A DNA stretch of 64,000 nucleotides from Phocaeicola barnesiae DSM 18169 = JCM 13652 (GCF_000374585.1 NZ_KB894644.1:124001-188000), one strand, 5' to 3'. Positions 25,539 through 34,968 are shown, numbered from the stretch's first letter. Notes: generated by a model from the sequence alone, not told the origin. Numbers and translations: made by a program.

Positions 25539-26279
25539 ATGAAAGTAGGATTGTTCATTCCCTGCTACATCAATGCAGTTTATCCTCAAGTAGGAGTAGC
25601 TTCATACAAGCTGCTGAAGAGTTTGGGCGTTGATGTGGACTATCCGCTTGACCAGACCTGTTGTGGACAGCCGATGGCCAATGCCGGATTTGAAGATGAA
25701 GCGGTGGAACTTGCCAAACGTTTCGACCGTCTGTTCGAGCATTATGATTATATCGTAGGGCCGTCGGCCAGTTGTGTGGTGTTTGTGCGCGACCATTATG
25801 GTAATTTACTGGCGAAAGAGCAGCACCGTTGTGCCAGTGAAGGGAAGATTTATGATATCTGTGAGTTCATTCATGATGTGGTGAAACCTACTTCTCTTGC
25901 AGCCTCTTTCCCACATAAAGTCAGTATACAGAACAGTTGCCACGGTGTACGCTTGATGCATTTGTCTGCTCCCAGTGAACTGAATATTCCTTATTACAAC
26001 AAATTGCGTGATTTGCTTTCATTGGTAAAAGGCATTGAGATTGTGGAACCGGAACGTCCTGATGAATGTTGTGGATTCGGAGGTATGTTTGCCGTTGAGG
26101 AACATGCGGTTTCCGGTCGGATGGGGCGTGACAAAGTACAGCGTCATATCGATACCGGTGCTGAATATATTGTAGGTGCCGACAGTTCTTGTCTGATGCA
26201 TCAGACCGGTATTATTAACCGTGATCACCTTCCAATCAAGACTATCCATATTGTTGAAATCTTAGCTTCCGGATTATGA
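25539..26279 (+). CDS. lutA: Lactate-utilisation protein LutA-like (two CCG domains)
   Basis: 246 residues with two cysteine-rich CCG domains: TCCGQPMANAG (~residue 42) following an N-terminal PCYINAVYP, and ECCGFGGMFAVEEHA (~residue 180) after QNSCHGVR. These domains bind Fe-S or heterodisulfide-like clusters as in GlpC/HdrB. With the next two genes it forms the LutABC set, which in Bacillus oxidises L-lactate. The 4-bp ATGA overlap with lutB indicates coupled translation. Confidence 0.9.
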   Translation: MKVGLFIPCYINAVYPQVGVASYKLLKSLGVDVDYPLDQTCCGQPMANAGFEDEAVELAKRFDRLFEHYDYIVGPSASCVVFVRDHYGNLLAKEQHRCASEGKIYDICEFIHDVVKPTSLAASFPHKVSIQNSCHGVRLMHLSAPSELNIPYYNKLRDLLSLVKGIEIVEPERPDECCGFGGMFAVEEHAVSGRMGRDKVQRHIDTGAEYIVGADSSCLMHQTGIINRDHLPIKTIHIVEILASGL

Positions 26280-27643
26280 GTACAAAACATTCCATTGCAG
26301 CCGAGAAATTCCAGGAAAACCGGGAATTGGCATCCTGGCATGACCAGACCTTGTGGATGGTACGTGCCAAACGAGATAAAATCAGTAAAGAAGTACCAGA
26401 GTGGGAGAAGCTCCGTGACATGTCCTGTGCCATCAAGCAATACAGTAACAGCCACTTGGACTTGTTGCTTCAGGAGTTCGAAAAGAATGCTATCGCCAAT
26501 GGCGCCCATGTTTATTGGGCGAAAGATGCCGATGAATATTGTTCGATTATCCACCATATTCTGGAAGGACACCACGTCAAGCATTTCATCAAAAGCAAAT
26601 CCATGCTGGCAGAGGAGTGCGGGCTGAATGAATATTTGGAGGAAAAGGGCATTGAGGTTGTGGAAAGTGATTTGGGTGAGCGTATTCTTCAATTGATGCA
26701 TAAGCGGCCGAGTCATATCGTCATGCCTGCCATTCATATCAAGAAAGAGGAAATCGGTGAACTGTTTGTCAAGGAGATGGGGACTGAACCCGGAAACAAT
26801 GACCAGACGTATCTGACCCATGCGGCCCGTAAGAACCTTCGTCATAAGTTTATTGAAGCCGAGGCTGCCATGACAGGAGCGAATTTTGCGGTTGCTTCGA
26901 CCGGCGAATGTGTTGTCTGCACCAATGAAGGGAATGCGGACATGGGAACTTCACAGCCGAAGTTACAGATTACTGCTTTCGGAATGGAGAAGATTGTACC
27001 CGACCGTGACGCATTGGGTGTTTTTACCCGTCTGTTGGCCCGTTCGGGAACAGGGCAGCCGATTACCACCTATACTTCTCATTACCGGAAACCGCGTAAG
27101 GGTGGTGAGCTGCATATCATCATTGTAGATAATGGCCGTAGTCAGATTCTGGCCGATCCGGACCATGTGAAGACACTGAACTGTCTACGCTGTGGTGCCT
27201 GTATGAATACCTGTCCGGTTTATCGCCGGAGTGGGGGATATTCCTATACTTATTTCATTCCCGGACCGATTGGCATCAATTTAGGAATGCTGAAGGCTCC
27301 GTTGCATTATTATGATAATGTATCGGCTTGTTCGCTTTGTCATTCCTGTCAGAATGTTTGTCCTGCCAAGGTCGATTTGGCCGACCAGATTTACCGTTGG
27401 CGACAGAAGCTTCACGGTTTAGGTGTGGCCAGTTCTTCCAAGAAATATCTTTCCGGTGGAATGAAGATGCTGATGGAACATCCTCATCTCTTCAATCTGG
27501 CACTGAAGAGTGCGCCGATAGCCAATGCGTTACCTCATTGGATGGTATATAATGGACTGAACGACTGGGGCAAGGAGCATGAGATGCCGGAATTTGCCAA
27601 AGAGAGCTTTAATGAAATGTGGAAGAATAACAAAGTGAAGTGA
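26276..27643 (+). CDS. lutB: Lactate-utilisation iron-sulfur protein LutB-like
   Basis: 455 residues. The LUD-type N-terminal region (HVYWAKDADEYCSIIHHIL) is followed by two 4Fe-4S motifs, CLRCGACMNTCPVYRRSGG and CSLCHSCQNVCPAKVDL (~residues 303-365). It is the electron-transfer subunit of the LutABC complex. Overlaps with lutA (ATGA) and lies 2 bp from the lutC ATG, so the three are one tight operon. Confidence 0.92.
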   Translation: MSTKHSIAAEKFQENRELASWHDQTLWMVRAKRDKISKEVPEWEKLRDMSCAIKQYSNSHLDLLLQEFEKNAIANGAHVYWAKDADEYCSIIHHILEGHHVKHFIKSKSMLAEECGLNEYLEEKGIEVVESDLGERILQLMHKRPSHIVMPAIHIKKEEIGELFVKEMGTEPGNNDQTYLTHAARKNLRHKFIEAEAAMTGANFAVASTGECVVCTNEGNADMGTSQPKLQITAFGMEKIVPDRDALGVFTRLLARSGTGQPITTYTSHYRKPRKGGELHIIIVDNGRSQILADPDHVKTLNCLRCGACMNTCPVYRRSGGYSYTYFIPGPIGINLGMLKAPLHYYDNVSACSLCHSCQNVCPAKVDLADQIYRWRQKLHGLGVASSSKKYLSGGMKMLMEHPHLFNLALKSAPIANALPHWMVYNGLNDWGKEHEMPEFAKESFNEMWKNNKVK

Positions 27644-27645
27644 TC

Positions 27646-28260
27646 ATGAGCAGTAGAGAAGATATTTTGCAGAGTATTCGTCGGAATACAAGAGTCCGTT
27701 ATGAAAAACCGGATTATTTGCCGCTGGAGCAAGAAGCAATGACTTATCTCGATAAATTGGCCCGCTTTCAGGAAGTCATGACTCAAGTGGGTGGTCGTGC
27801 TGTCATCTTGCAGGAGGGCGAAGACTTGAATACAGTTATCCGGAAATTGTATCCGGAAGCGGTACGGGTGGCTGCCTATATGTCTGAAGTGACTTGTGGT
27901 ACGGGAGTGCAGTGTCTGTCATGTGCTACTTTCCATCCGGACGATGTGGAGAAACCGGCTGATTTGGATGGAACGGATTTGGCCATTATACGGGGTAGTG
28001 TAGGGGTTTGCGAGAACGGTGCTGTGTGGATTTGTCAGGAAGTTGAGCAGCGTGCCGTTTATTTCATCTCGGAAGCGCTGGTGATTCTATTGGACCGGAA
28101 GAATCTGGTGAATAATATGCACGAGGCCTATAAACGAATCGATACCGGCGATTATGGATACGGAGTCTTTATCTCCGGTCCTTCCAAAACGGCCGATATC
28201 GAGCAGGCATTGGTAATGGGAGCTCATGGAGCCCGTGATGTTACCGTTATCCTGCTGTAA
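27646..28260 (+). CDS. lutC: Lactate-utilisation protein LutC-like (LUD domain)
   Basis: 204 residues of the LUD (YkgG) domain, with VGVCENGAVWI and a C-terminal VFISGPSKTADIEQALVMGAHG, the conserved GPSxTADIE block. ATG at 27646 is chosen; an in-frame GTG at 27640 overlaps the lutB stop. It completes the LutABC complex. A hairpin with a 11-bp stem follows at 28280-28324. Confidence 0.92.
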   Translation: MSSREDILQSIRRNTRVRYEKPDYLPLEQEAMTYLDKLARFQEVMTQVGGRAVILQEGEDLNTVIRKLYPEAVRVAAYMSEVTCGTGVQCLSCATFHPDDVEKPADLDGTDLAIIRGSVGVCENGAVWICQEVEQRAVYFISEALVILLDRKNLVNNMHEAYKRIDTGDYGYGVFISGPSKTADIEQALVMGAHGARDVTVILL

Positions 28261-28279
28261 TAGTCGATATAAAATATAA

Positions 28280-28330
28280 GGGCGATACCATTGGATTTGT
28301 CTTTGGTATCGCCCTGTATTGTTTCAGAAT
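28280..28330. terminator. Hairpin between lutC and the convergent outer-membrane protein gene
   Basis: GGGCGATACCA (28280-28290) and TGGTATCGCCC (28314-28324) are perfect complements. The T run is weak on the plus strand. Confidence 0.65.
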
Positions 28331-28341
28331 TTATCTTTTAT

Positions 28342-29070
28342 TTAGAAGATACGTCCGCTTAGCCGGAGTTTCAATACCGGATAAACTGTCAATTTGTTGA
28401 TGAGGTCTGTGTATTCATTATCAGCTTCATCTACCAGGTTACCTAAATCTCCTGTATCAGAATATACTTTGGGCGTTCCATGGAATTGAACACCTACTTC
28501 AAAAGCTACGTTGATTCTGTTTTTAGGTACGAGGCGTCCGATACCTAAACCCAAATAAGGACGGAAACCGGCAACCTTCAATCCACCGGATACATTACCG
28601 TTTTCATCTACCGGAATGGTATAGTCACCGATTTCGATACCATAGTCACCTCCATCCGGCAAATCATTGGTATGTCCTGTGAGCTGTACCAGTTTGCTTC
28701 CACCGAAATAAGCACCGGCTGCCACAAAGAAACTGGATGATTTGAACGGATAAACGTTCAATAACAAGTTTCCAGATGTTCTTTTTAAGGTTCCTTCTGC
28801 ATTGAGGGTACCGTAATAAGGTGTACCATTAGCTTCACCGCTGACGTCTACATCTCCATTCATGGAGAAGCCAGGCATAAAGTCAACACCAGCTCTTAAT
28901 GCCAGATAATTACCTATAGGAGTGGCCACATCAAAACCGATACCTGTAGTTCCTACATTCAACCCCACCGCAACAGAATTAAAATACCCATAATTGTGTT
29001 CTTGTGCATACAGCTTACTGCTTCCTATTCCAGCTAGCAGTAGCAAACAACTAAAAATAAATCTTTTCAT
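28342..29070 (-). CDS. Outer-membrane beta-barrel protein, function unknown
   Basis: About 242 residues with a signal peptide (KRFIFSCLLLLAGIGSSKLYAQ) and alternating beta-strand pattern through to the C-terminus (VYPVLKLRLSGRIF, ending in an aromatic residue as for Omp85-inserted barrels). It looks like an OmpW/PorT-type small barrel with conserved LGIGRLVPKNRINVAFEVGVQF. The upstream frame to 29094 is excluded because the -7 element (29092-29099) puts the transcript start at about 29085. Ligand or role unknown. Confidence 0.75.
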   Translation of the reverse strand: MKRFIFSCLLLLAGIGSSKLYAQEHNYGYFNSVAVGLNVGTTGIGFDVATPIGNYLALRAGVDFMPGFSMNGDVDVSGEANGTPYYGTLNAEGTLKRTSGNLLLNVYPFKSSSFFVAAGAYFGGSKLVQLTGHTNDLPDGGDYGIEIGDYTIPVDENGNVSGGLKVAGFRPYLGLGIGRLVPKNRINVAFEVGVQFHGTPKVYSDTGDLGNLVDEADNEYTDLINKLTVYPVLKLRLSGRIF

Positions 29071-29091
29071 ATTCATTAAATATAGATGGTA

Positions 29092-29099
29092 CAAATTTA
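29092..29099 (-). promoter_or_regulatory. -7 element of the outer-membrane barrel gene
   Basis: Minus-strand TAAATTTG (plus CAAATTTA). Confidence 0.5.
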
Positions 29100-29205
29100 A
29101 TATTTATTTAACTTTCTTCCAAATGGATATCTTATAAATTGTATCTATGTGGTTGGATTTATATACTATACAGGTTTATTTGTTTGTTAAGTGGTTAGAA
29201 TTAAA

Positions 29206-29940
29206 TCAGTTTATGTATACAGTTTTAAAGAATTGTTGAAATAGCTTTCTGGCTTCCTCTAACTGTTCGGGCGTATTTTGTTTTACATCTTTCAGTTTGT
29301 ATTCCAGGTTCATCGCTTCATACTTGTGGACTCCGAGTGTGTGGTATGGAAGAATTTCCACACGCTGTATCATCTGGTAATGCTGGAAATGTTGTCCCAA
29401 AGCTTCGATGTCTTCCTGGAAGAAACTATAGCCGGGCACCAGTACGTAACGCAGCCAGAACGGTTTCCCGTGTTCCTCCAGCCAGGCTGCAGTTTTCAGA
29501 GTCTGCTCGTTGCTGCGGCTGGTCAGCGCCTGATGGCGTTCGTTATTGAACTCCTTTACATCGAGTAAGACCAGGTCTGCCAGGGTGAAAAGCTCTTCTA
29601 CGTCTTTGTTCCAGATGCCTCCATTGGTATCTACACAGATGTGGATACCGGCCTCTTTCAGTTGACGGAACAGTGGAACCAATGCCTTGGCCTGGAAAGT
29701 CGGTTCACCTCCACTGAAAGTGATTCCCCCTTTCTTGCCGAAGAACGGTTTCTGGCTCACAGCCATCCGTACGATTTCTTCGGGAGTGGTTTCTTTGCTT
29801 TCTCCTTTGGCATCGATGGTATCAGGGTTGGCACAATACAGGCAACGGAAGTTGCAGCCTTGCAGGAACACAACCAAGCGTATGCCCGGTCCGTCGTAAG
29901 TACCCAGTGATTCGTAGGAATGTACTCTAATCATAGTCAT
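29206..29940 (-). CDS. pflA: Pyruvate formate-lyase activating enzyme (radical SAM)
   Basis: 244 residues with the radical-SAM cluster motif C-x3-C-x2-C in GCNFRCLYCANPD and the glycine-radical activase signature YDGPGIRLVVFLQGC. It installs the glycyl radical on PflB using SAM and a 4Fe-4S cluster. It lies downstream of pflB on the minus strand, but a strong terminator stands between them (29954-29998), so its level is probably kept well below that of PflB. The start may be 29940 or 29934. Confidence 0.95.
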   Translation of the reverse strand: MTMIRVHSYESLGTYDGPGIRLVVFLQGCNFRCLYCANPDTIDAKGESKETTPEEIVRMAVSQKPFFGKKGGITFSGGEPTFQAKALVPLFRQLKEAGIHICVDTNGGIWNKDVEELFTLADLVLLDVKEFNNERHQALTSRSNEQTLKTAAWLEEHGKPFWLRYVLVPGYSFFQEDIEALGQHFQHYQMIQRVEILPYHTLGVHKYEAMNLEYKLKDVKQNTPEQLEEARKLFQQFFKTVYIN

Positions 29941-29953
29941 AATAATTGGAATG

Positions 29954-29998
29954 AAAAAATAAATGCCACTCAGGAGACAAAGCTCCTGAATGACATTT
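29954..29998 (-). terminator. Strong terminator between pflB and pflA
   Basis: On the minus strand a 16-bp stem (AAATGTCATTCAGGAG and its partner, two G-T pairs, 6-nt loop) is followed by ATTTTTTC. It lies 22 nt past the pflB stop and just before the pflA start. Confidence 0.85.
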
Positions 29999-30019
29999 GT
30001 ATCGATAAAGTAGGGATGA

Positions 30020-32242
30020 TTACATGCGTTCGTGGAAACTGCGTGAAATCACTTCCAGCTGATGTTCACGGCTCAATTTGATGAAGTTCACGGCATAACC
30101 GGAAACACGGATAGTCAGCTGCGGATATTTTTCCGGATGTTCCATCGCGTCTTCCAGCATTTCACGGTTCAGTACGTTCACGTTCAAGTGGTGTGCGCCT
30201 TTCACAAAGTAACCGTCCATCATAGTCACCAGGTTCTCAATACGGCTTTCCTTGTCAACACCCAAGGATTTCGGAACGATGGAGAATGTATTACTGATAC
30301 CGTCCTGAGAGTCACGGTAACGCAGTTTGGCTACCGAGCTCAGCGAAGCGATGGCACCGTTCTTGTCGCGTCCGTGCATCGGGTTGGCACCTGGTGCGAA
30401 AGCTACACCTTTGGCACGTCCGTCCGGAGTAGCACCAGTCTTCTTACCATACATTACGTTTGAAGTAATGGTCAGGATAGAAAGGGTCGGTTTGGCATTC
30501 TTGTAAACCGGAAGTTTCTTCAGTTCCTCGTCGAAGTAATAAATCAGGTCTACAGCCAAGTGGTCTACACGGTCATCGTCGTTACCGAAGCAAGGATATT
30601 CTCCTTCGATGTCGAATCCTTCAGTTAGACCGATATCGTTACGTTTGGCAGTTACTTTCGCATATTTGATGGCGGACAGAGAGTCGACTGCGATTGACAT
30701 ACCGGCTACACCGTAAGCCAGGTTGATGGCCGGGTCAGTATCTACGAAAGCCATCTGAGCCTTTTCGTAATAATACTTGTCGTGCATGTAGTGAATGATA
30801 TTCATTGCCTCATTATATACACGGGCCATTTCCTTCAGTACCTTCTTATAGTTAGCCAACACTTCTTCGAAGTTAAGTTCGTCGCTGCTCAACATCGGGA
30901 TATCCTTCACCATCAAAGTACCGGTATTTTCGCAACGTCCGCCGTTGATGGCCAGCAACAGAGCTTTGGCCAGGTTGCAACGTGCGCCGAAGAACTGGAT
31001 GTGACGGCCGATATCCTGGTAAGATACACAGCAGGCGATACCATAGTCGTCCGAGTTACGTACTTCGCGCATCAGCTCATCGTTTTCGTACTGGATGGAA
31101 GAAGTGTCGATAGAAACCTGTGCGCAGAAATCCTTGAAACCTTCCGGCAGCTGCGGGCTCCACAGTACGGTCAAGTTCGGTTCCGGTGAGGGGCCGAGGT
31201 TGTACAGGGTCTGCAGGAAACGGAACGAAGTCTTGGTCACTTTGGTGCGTCCGTCATTGAAGCGTCCACCGATGGCTTCGGTCACCCAAGTCGGGTCGCC
31301 GGCAAAGATGTCGGTATAAGCCTGCATACGCAGGTGGCGTACCATACGCAATTTGATGACGAACTGGTCAATCAACTCCTGGGCATGCAGTTCGTCCAGA
31401 CCGTTATGAGCCATATCGTATTCGATGTAGATATCCAGGAAAGAAGAAACGTTACCCAGTGACATGGCGGCACCGTCCTGCTCTTTTACAGCAGCCAGAT
31501 AAGCCATGTATACCCATTGAACAGCTTCGCGGGCATTTGTTGCCGGACGGCTTAAATCCAGGCCGTACTGTTCGCCCATAATCTTGATTTCCTTCAGGGC
31601 CTTGATTTGTTCGGCTACTTCTTCACGCAAGCGGATGCGTGCATCAGTCATCGGTCCGGTCAGATGGCGGAGGTCGTTCTGCTTGGCTTCAATCAGACGG
31701 TCCAGACCATACAATGCCAGACGGCGGTAGTCACCGATGATACGTCCACGGGCGTAGTTGTCAGGAAGACCTGTCAGGAATCCCAGTGAACGGAATGAGC
31801 GGATTTCTTCAGTATATGCGTCGAAAACACCGTCGTTATGTGTTTTCCGATAATGTGTAAAGATATCTTTTACTTTAGGGTCGACTTCCACACCGTTTTC
31901 ACGGCAGGCTTTTTCTACGACTTTGATGCCACCGAAAGGTTTGATGGCGCGTCGGAGCAGTTCATCGGTCTGAAGTCCGACAATCACTTCGTTCTCCTTG
32001 TCTATATAGCCGGGAGCAAAAGAAGTGATGGTTGATACGGTCGATGGGTCCAACGAGCGTACGCCGTTGTTTGCACGTTCTTCGGCCAACGCTTCCAGAC
32101 ATTTGTTCCATACTGCTTTTGTTCGTTCGGTCGGACCGGCCAGAAATGATGCATCGCCTTCGTAAGGAGTGATGTTCAGTTTTACGAAATCGGTTACATT
32201 GATTTCATGGTTCCAGCGTCCTTCTTTAAAGTTCATTGTCAT
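30020..32242 (-). CDS. pflB: Formate acetyltransferase (pyruvate formate-lyase)
   Basis: 740 residues. It cleaves pyruvate with CoA to acetyl-CoA and formate. The catalytic adjacent cysteines are in [11 protein letters not shown] (~residue 405) and the glycyl-radical loop is [17 protein letters not shown] near the C-terminus. Length and motifs match true PflB rather than glycerol dehydratase or choline lyase paralogues. The gene is separated from its activase by a terminator. A -7 element lies 35 bp upstream of the start. Confidence 0.96.
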   Translation of the reverse strand: MTMNFKEGRWNHEINVTDFVKLNITPYEGDASFLAGPTERTKAVWNKCLEALAEERANNGVRSLDPSTVSTITSFAPGYIDKENEVIVGLQTDELLRRAIKPFGGIKVVEKACRENGVEVDPKVKDIFTHYRKTHNDGVFDAYTEEIRSFRSLGFLTGLPDNYARGRIIGDYRRLALYGLDRLIEAKQNDLRHLTGPMTDARIRLREEVAEQIKALKEIKIMGEQYGLDLSRPATNAREAVQWVYMAYLAAVKEQDGAAMSLGNVSSFLDIYIEYDMAHNGLDELHAQELIDQFVIKLRMVRHLRMQAYTDIFAGDPTWVTEAIGGRFNDGRTKVTKTSFRFLQTLYNLGPSPEPNLTVLWSPQLPEGFKDFCAQVSIDTSSIQYENDELMREVRNSDDYGIACCVSYQDIGRHIQFFGARCNLAKALLLAINGGRCENTGTLMVKDIPMLSSDELNFEEVLANYKKVLKEMARVYNEAMNIIHYMHDKYYYEKAQMAFVDTDPAINLAYGVAGMSIAVDSLSAIKYAKVTAKRNDIGLTEGFDIEGEYPCFGNDDDRVDHLAVDLIYYFDEELKKLPVYKNAKPTLSILTITSNVMYGKKTGATPDGRAKGVAFAPGANPMHGRDKNGAIASLSSVAKLRYRDSQDGISNTFSIVPKSLGVDKESRIENLVTMMDGYFVKGAHHLNVNVLNREMLEDAMEHPEKYPQLTIRVSGYAVNFIKLSREHQLEVISRSFHERM

Positions 32243-32276
32243 AGGTGAAAAGTTAAGGGGTTTTCTATATCTGCTG

Positions 32277-32284
32277 CAAAGTTA
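32277..32284 (-). promoter_or_regulatory. -7 element of pflB
   Basis: Minus-strand TAACTTTG (plus CAAAGTTA). No good -33 TTTG was seen. Confidence 0.5.
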
Positions 32285-32449
32285 CATAATGCGTTTTGAT
32301 TACACAATACCTAGAATTAGTTAGATTGTTAAATTGAAATAATTACAATTTAAAGATGCCGCTCTATCTTGGCGGAAGTATTAATCGCTTTACTATCAGA
32401 TTCCTATTGAGGGGCTTGTTAAAAGCGGATAAAAAAAGTGTTCAAAATG

Positions 32450-32481
32450 TTTGCACATCTCGAAAAGTCCCTCTATATTTG
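32450..32481 (+). promoter_or_regulatory. Promoter of the tRNA cluster
   Basis: TTTG at 32450-32453, a 20-bp spacer and TATATTTG at 32474-32481: full Bacteroides consensus about 42 bp before the first tRNA. Confidence 0.75.
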
Positions 32482-32522
32482 CACCGCGTTTGAGAGAAAA
32501 CGCAACCGAAACTTGGAGTTTT

Positions 32523-32609
32523 GGAAGTTTGGGTGAGTGGCTGAAACCAGCAGTTTGCTAAACTGCCGTACGGGTAACCGTACCGGGGGTTCGAATCCCC
32601 CAGCTTCCG
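32523..32609 (+). tRNA. tRNA-Ser (GCT), copy 1
   Basis: 87 nt, class II. The acceptor stem GGAAGTT pairs with AGCTTCC; the anticodon loop in CAGTTTGCTAAACTG reads GCT; the variable arm is CCGTACGGGTAACCGTACC; the T arm is GGGGGTTCGAATCCCCC. No CCA is encoded. It is identical to the copy at 32707-32793. Confidence 0.95.
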
Positions 32610-32627
32610 CTTCGGTTTTTGAAACAT

Positions 32628-32700
32628 GGCGCTTTCGTCTAGTGGCCTAGGACGCGGCCCTCTCACGGCTGAAACACGGGTTCGATTCCCGTATGCGCTA
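32628..32700 (+). tRNA. tRNA-Glu (CTC)
   Basis: 73 nt. Anticodon stem CGGCC/GGCTG with loop CTCTCAC gives anticodon CTC; D arm CGTCTAGTGGCCTAGGACG and T arm CGGGTTCGATTCCCG are typical of tRNA-Glu. The acceptor stem is less regular than the others (a G-T end pair and one mismatch). No CCA encoded. Confidence 0.88.
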
Positions 32701-32706
32701 CTTATT

Positions 32707-32793
32707 GGAAGTTTGGGTGAGTGGCTGAAACCAGCAGTTTGCTAAACTGCCGTACGGGTAACCGTACCGGGGGTTCGAATCCCCCAGCTTCCG
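32707..32793 (+). tRNA. tRNA-Ser (GCT), copy 2
   Basis: Same 87-nt sequence as 32523-32609, lying 6 bp after the tRNA-Glu gene. The identical copies suggest a local duplication or gene conversion. Confidence 0.95.
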
Positions 32794-32810
32794 CTTCCAT
32801 TTCTAGAGAT

Positions 32811-32846
32811 ACTCCCGCAGATTCATTTCTGTCGGGAGTTTTTTAT
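32811..32846 (+). terminator. Terminator of the tRNA cluster
   Basis: ACTCCCG (32811-32817) and CGGGAGT (32833-32839) form the stem with additional pairing inside, followed by six Ts. Confidence 0.85.
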
Positions 32847-32923
32847 TGGGTATGTGCCTGTTTCCAGAGGCTTCCGCAGCCTTTTGGCCCCAGTAATTCT
32901 CATCTTACATTGATAATCGTTTG

Positions 32924-33874
32924 TTATTTTTCTCCGTTACATCCGCAGCATCCTTCTTCTCCACAGGTATGCCCTGTTCGTTCGCATTCGATGGTGCTGT
33001 GGTGGATACCCTTTTCACGCAGGGCATGTTTCAATGCATGTGTAACGGTTTCCAGTTCTTCCAGATCTTTCAGGACAATGTGTAGTGTAGCGGCATTCTC
33101 GGTAGTACTTACTGCCCACACATGCAGGTGATGCCAGCTTTCGATACCCGGTGTCTCATCGATGGCTGTTTCCACTTCTTTCATATCAATTCCTTCGGGT
33201 ACTCCGTCCAGGGTAAGAAAAAGGCTTTCTTTCAGCAGATTCCAAGTAGAAAGCAGGATGATGAAAGCAATACTTAGTCCGATAATCGGGTCAATCCATT
33301 CCCATCCCGTATAACTGATAATCAGTCCTGAAATGACTACTCCTACAGATACCAGTGTATCCATGGCCATGTGGAGGTATGCACCTTTCACGTTCAGGTC
33401 ATTTCCTTGTTGCTTCATGAGCAGCCAGGCTGTCAGTCCGTTTACTAGTATGCCGGCTCCGGCGACCCATGAAATCACTTCGCCCGATACCGGTTCCGGG
33501 TGTCGAAGTTTGTCAATACTTTCTATCAGGATGGCACCCACAGCTACCAGCAGGATAATGGCATTTACCAAAGATACCAGAATGGTACTCTTCTTATAGC
33601 CGTAGGTGAAATGTCGGTTGCTGCGATGCATGGCCATGCGGATGGCAAAGAGTGAAAGCAGCAGACTGAACACATCGCTGAGGTTATGTCCGGCATCAGA
33701 GAGGAGCCCCAAGGAGTTCGTGTAGAGGCCGGCGCCGGCTTCTACTGCTACAAACAGCAGATTAAGTATGATACAGGTGATGAAGATACCGCTCAGTGTA
33801 GTAGGAACGGCATGATGGTGATGATGGTGGTGATGTGCATGTCCGTGTGAATGTTGGTGCTGGTTTGTTTCCAT
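32924..33874 (-). CDS. Cation diffusion facilitator (zinc efflux, CzcD/ZitB-like)
   Basis: About 316 residues. It starts METNQHQHSHGHAHHHHHHHH, a His-rich cytoplasmic tail that binds zinc, followed by six transmembrane helices with the CDF motifs LLSDAGHNLSDVF (HxxxD, helix II) and HMAMDTLVSVGVV (helix V), and a cytoplasmic C-terminal domain ending in CERTGHTCGEEGCCGC. It exports Zn2+ or similar ions in exchange for protons. The frame is open to 33952, but the -7 element at 33902-33909 fixes the start at 33874. Confidence 0.93.
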   Translation of the reverse strand: METNQHQHSHGHAHHHHHHHHAVPTTLSGIFITCIILNLLFVAVEAGAGLYTNSLGLLSDAGHNLSDVFSLLLSLFAIRMAMHRSNRHFTYGYKKSTILVSLVNAIILLVAVGAILIESIDKLRHPEPVSGEVISWVAGAGILVNGLTAWLLMKQQGNDLNVKGAYLHMAMDTLVSVGVVISGLIISYTGWEWIDPIIGLSIAFIILLSTWNLLKESLFLTLDGVPEGIDMKEVETAIDETPGIESWHHLHVWAVSTTENAATLHIVLKDLEELETVTHALKHALREKGIHHSTIECERTGHTCGEEGCCGCNGEK

Positions 33875-33901
33875 GGTTTTTCGGCTTATTGTTATCTGCC
33901 A

Positions 33902-33909
33902 CAAAGGTA
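33902..33909 (-). promoter_or_regulatory. -7 element of the zinc efflux gene
   Basis: Minus-strand TACCTTTG (plus CAAAGGTA), 28 bp upstream of the chosen ATG. Confidence 0.55.
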
Positions 33910-34070
33910 GAAGTTTTTTCCGTGTGTTGAGCCGCTGAAGGTAGAATAACAACCCGGTTGCATCCGGAAACTCCGGTTACTAGAGAAGCAGGTTTGTATA
34001 TAATCGGTAGCAGATTCCGGGAAATGACCGTTACGAAAGAAAGTAACCGATGAAATATCCGATAAATTTG

Positions 34071-34102
34071 TTTGCAGGAAATCAAAACTGTTTCTACATT
34101 TG
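34071..34102 (+). promoter_or_regulatory. Promoter of the Cys-rich / DUF4230 gene group
   Basis: TTTG at 34071-34074, a 20-bp spacer and TACATTTG at 34095-34102. Confidence 0.7.
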
Positions 34103-34135
34103 TTGTAATTCATGGAAATCCTATTTTGTTATCAG

Positions 34136-34342
34136 ATGAAGAAAATGTTATGTCCGCAGTGTAAGATAGCTGCCATGTATGTAAAGAACGAATCAGGAGA
34201 ACGTAGATTGGTGTATGTCACCGACCAGGCTGAGGTGATACCGAAGAATCCCGATGAGACATTGGAAGGTTTCGACGTTTCGGAGGTCTTTTGTCTGGGA
34301 TGTTCCTGGCACGGTTCTCCCAAGAAATTGGTCAGATATTGA
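34136..34342 (+). CDS. Small zinc-ribbon-like conserved protein (68 aa), unknown function
   Basis: 68 residues with two CxxC pairs: MLCPQCK near the N-terminus and FCLGCSWHG near the C-terminus, the pattern of a zinc ribbon. The frame opens at 34112, but the promoter predicts a transcript start near 34110, so ATG 34136 (MKKMLCPQC) is preferred. The position 17 bp before the DUF4230 pair and the same strand suggest co-transcription. The residues between the pairs are not diagnostic. Confidence 0.7.
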   Translation: MKKMLCPQCKIAAMYVKNESGERRLVYVTDQAEVIPKNPDETLEGFDVSEVFCLGCSWHGSPKKLVRY

Positions 34343-34359
34343 AATGGGGGAGGTAAGCA

Positions 34360-34968
34360 ATGAGGAAGTGTAGATTATGGATAGGGTGTATCGCCTGGTT
34401 GTGTCTGTCGGCTGGCTGTTCATCGGGTGGGGGGCAGGAAGATGTGGCCGAACCGGTTCAGGACGTCGTGTCGGCTCTGAACGATATCCCCAAACTGTAT
34501 CTGGTAGAGGCCAAAGTAGATAAGGTACTTCTGATGAACGACCAGGAATGGTATACCATCGGTAACCGTAAGTGCATGATTCCGGTGACGGCACAGGTTA
34601 AGGCCGGCATTGATTTGAGTAAGCTGAAAGATATCCGGATAGAAGGAGAGGATGTATACCTTACGCTTCCGGCGCCTTTCATTGAGATAGAAAGCTCCGA
34701 AATCAAACACGATGAGGTGCAGACCTCCGTGGGATTGTTGCGCAGCAATTTCACGCAGGATGAGTTCTCGCAGTTCGCCAATCGCGGCCGCCGTTCCATC
34801 GAGCAGGCTTTGCCCGGCATGGGACTGGTGGAGCAGTGTCAGGACCAGGCGCGTACCATGCTGTCTCTGATGATTCGCAAGCTGGGTAAGAATCCGGTCA
34901 TTGAGGTACCTCGATACAATACGGAAGAAGTGAAGAAAATGATTATCTATAAGGACAAGCAGAAATGA
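34360..34968 (+). CDS. DUF4230 lipoprotein
   Basis: 202 residues with a lipoprotein signal (LWIGCIAWLCLSAGCSS, lipobox LSAGC) and a DUF4230 domain (LYLVEAKVDKVLLMND...IPVTAQVKAGIDLSKL...DVYLTLPAPFIEIESSEIKHDE). The function of DUF4230 is not established. It is exported and membrane-anchored. Its stop overlaps the ATG of a second DUF4230 gene by 4 bp, so the two probably work as a pair. Confidence 0.82.
   Translation: MRKCRLWIGCIAWLCLSAGCSSGGGQEDVAEPVQDVVSALNDIPKLYLVEAKVDKVLLMNDQEWYTIGNRKCMIPVTAQVKAGIDLSKLKDIRIEGEDVYLTLPAPFIEIESSEIKHDEVQTSVGLLRSNFTQDEFSQFANRGRRSIEQALPGMGLVEQCQDQARTMLSLMIRKLGKNPVIEVPRYNTEEVKKMIIYKDKQK

Noticed and set aside
32442-32666. Minus-strand ORF over the tRNA genes
   Set aside because: It is antisense to two clear tRNA genes.
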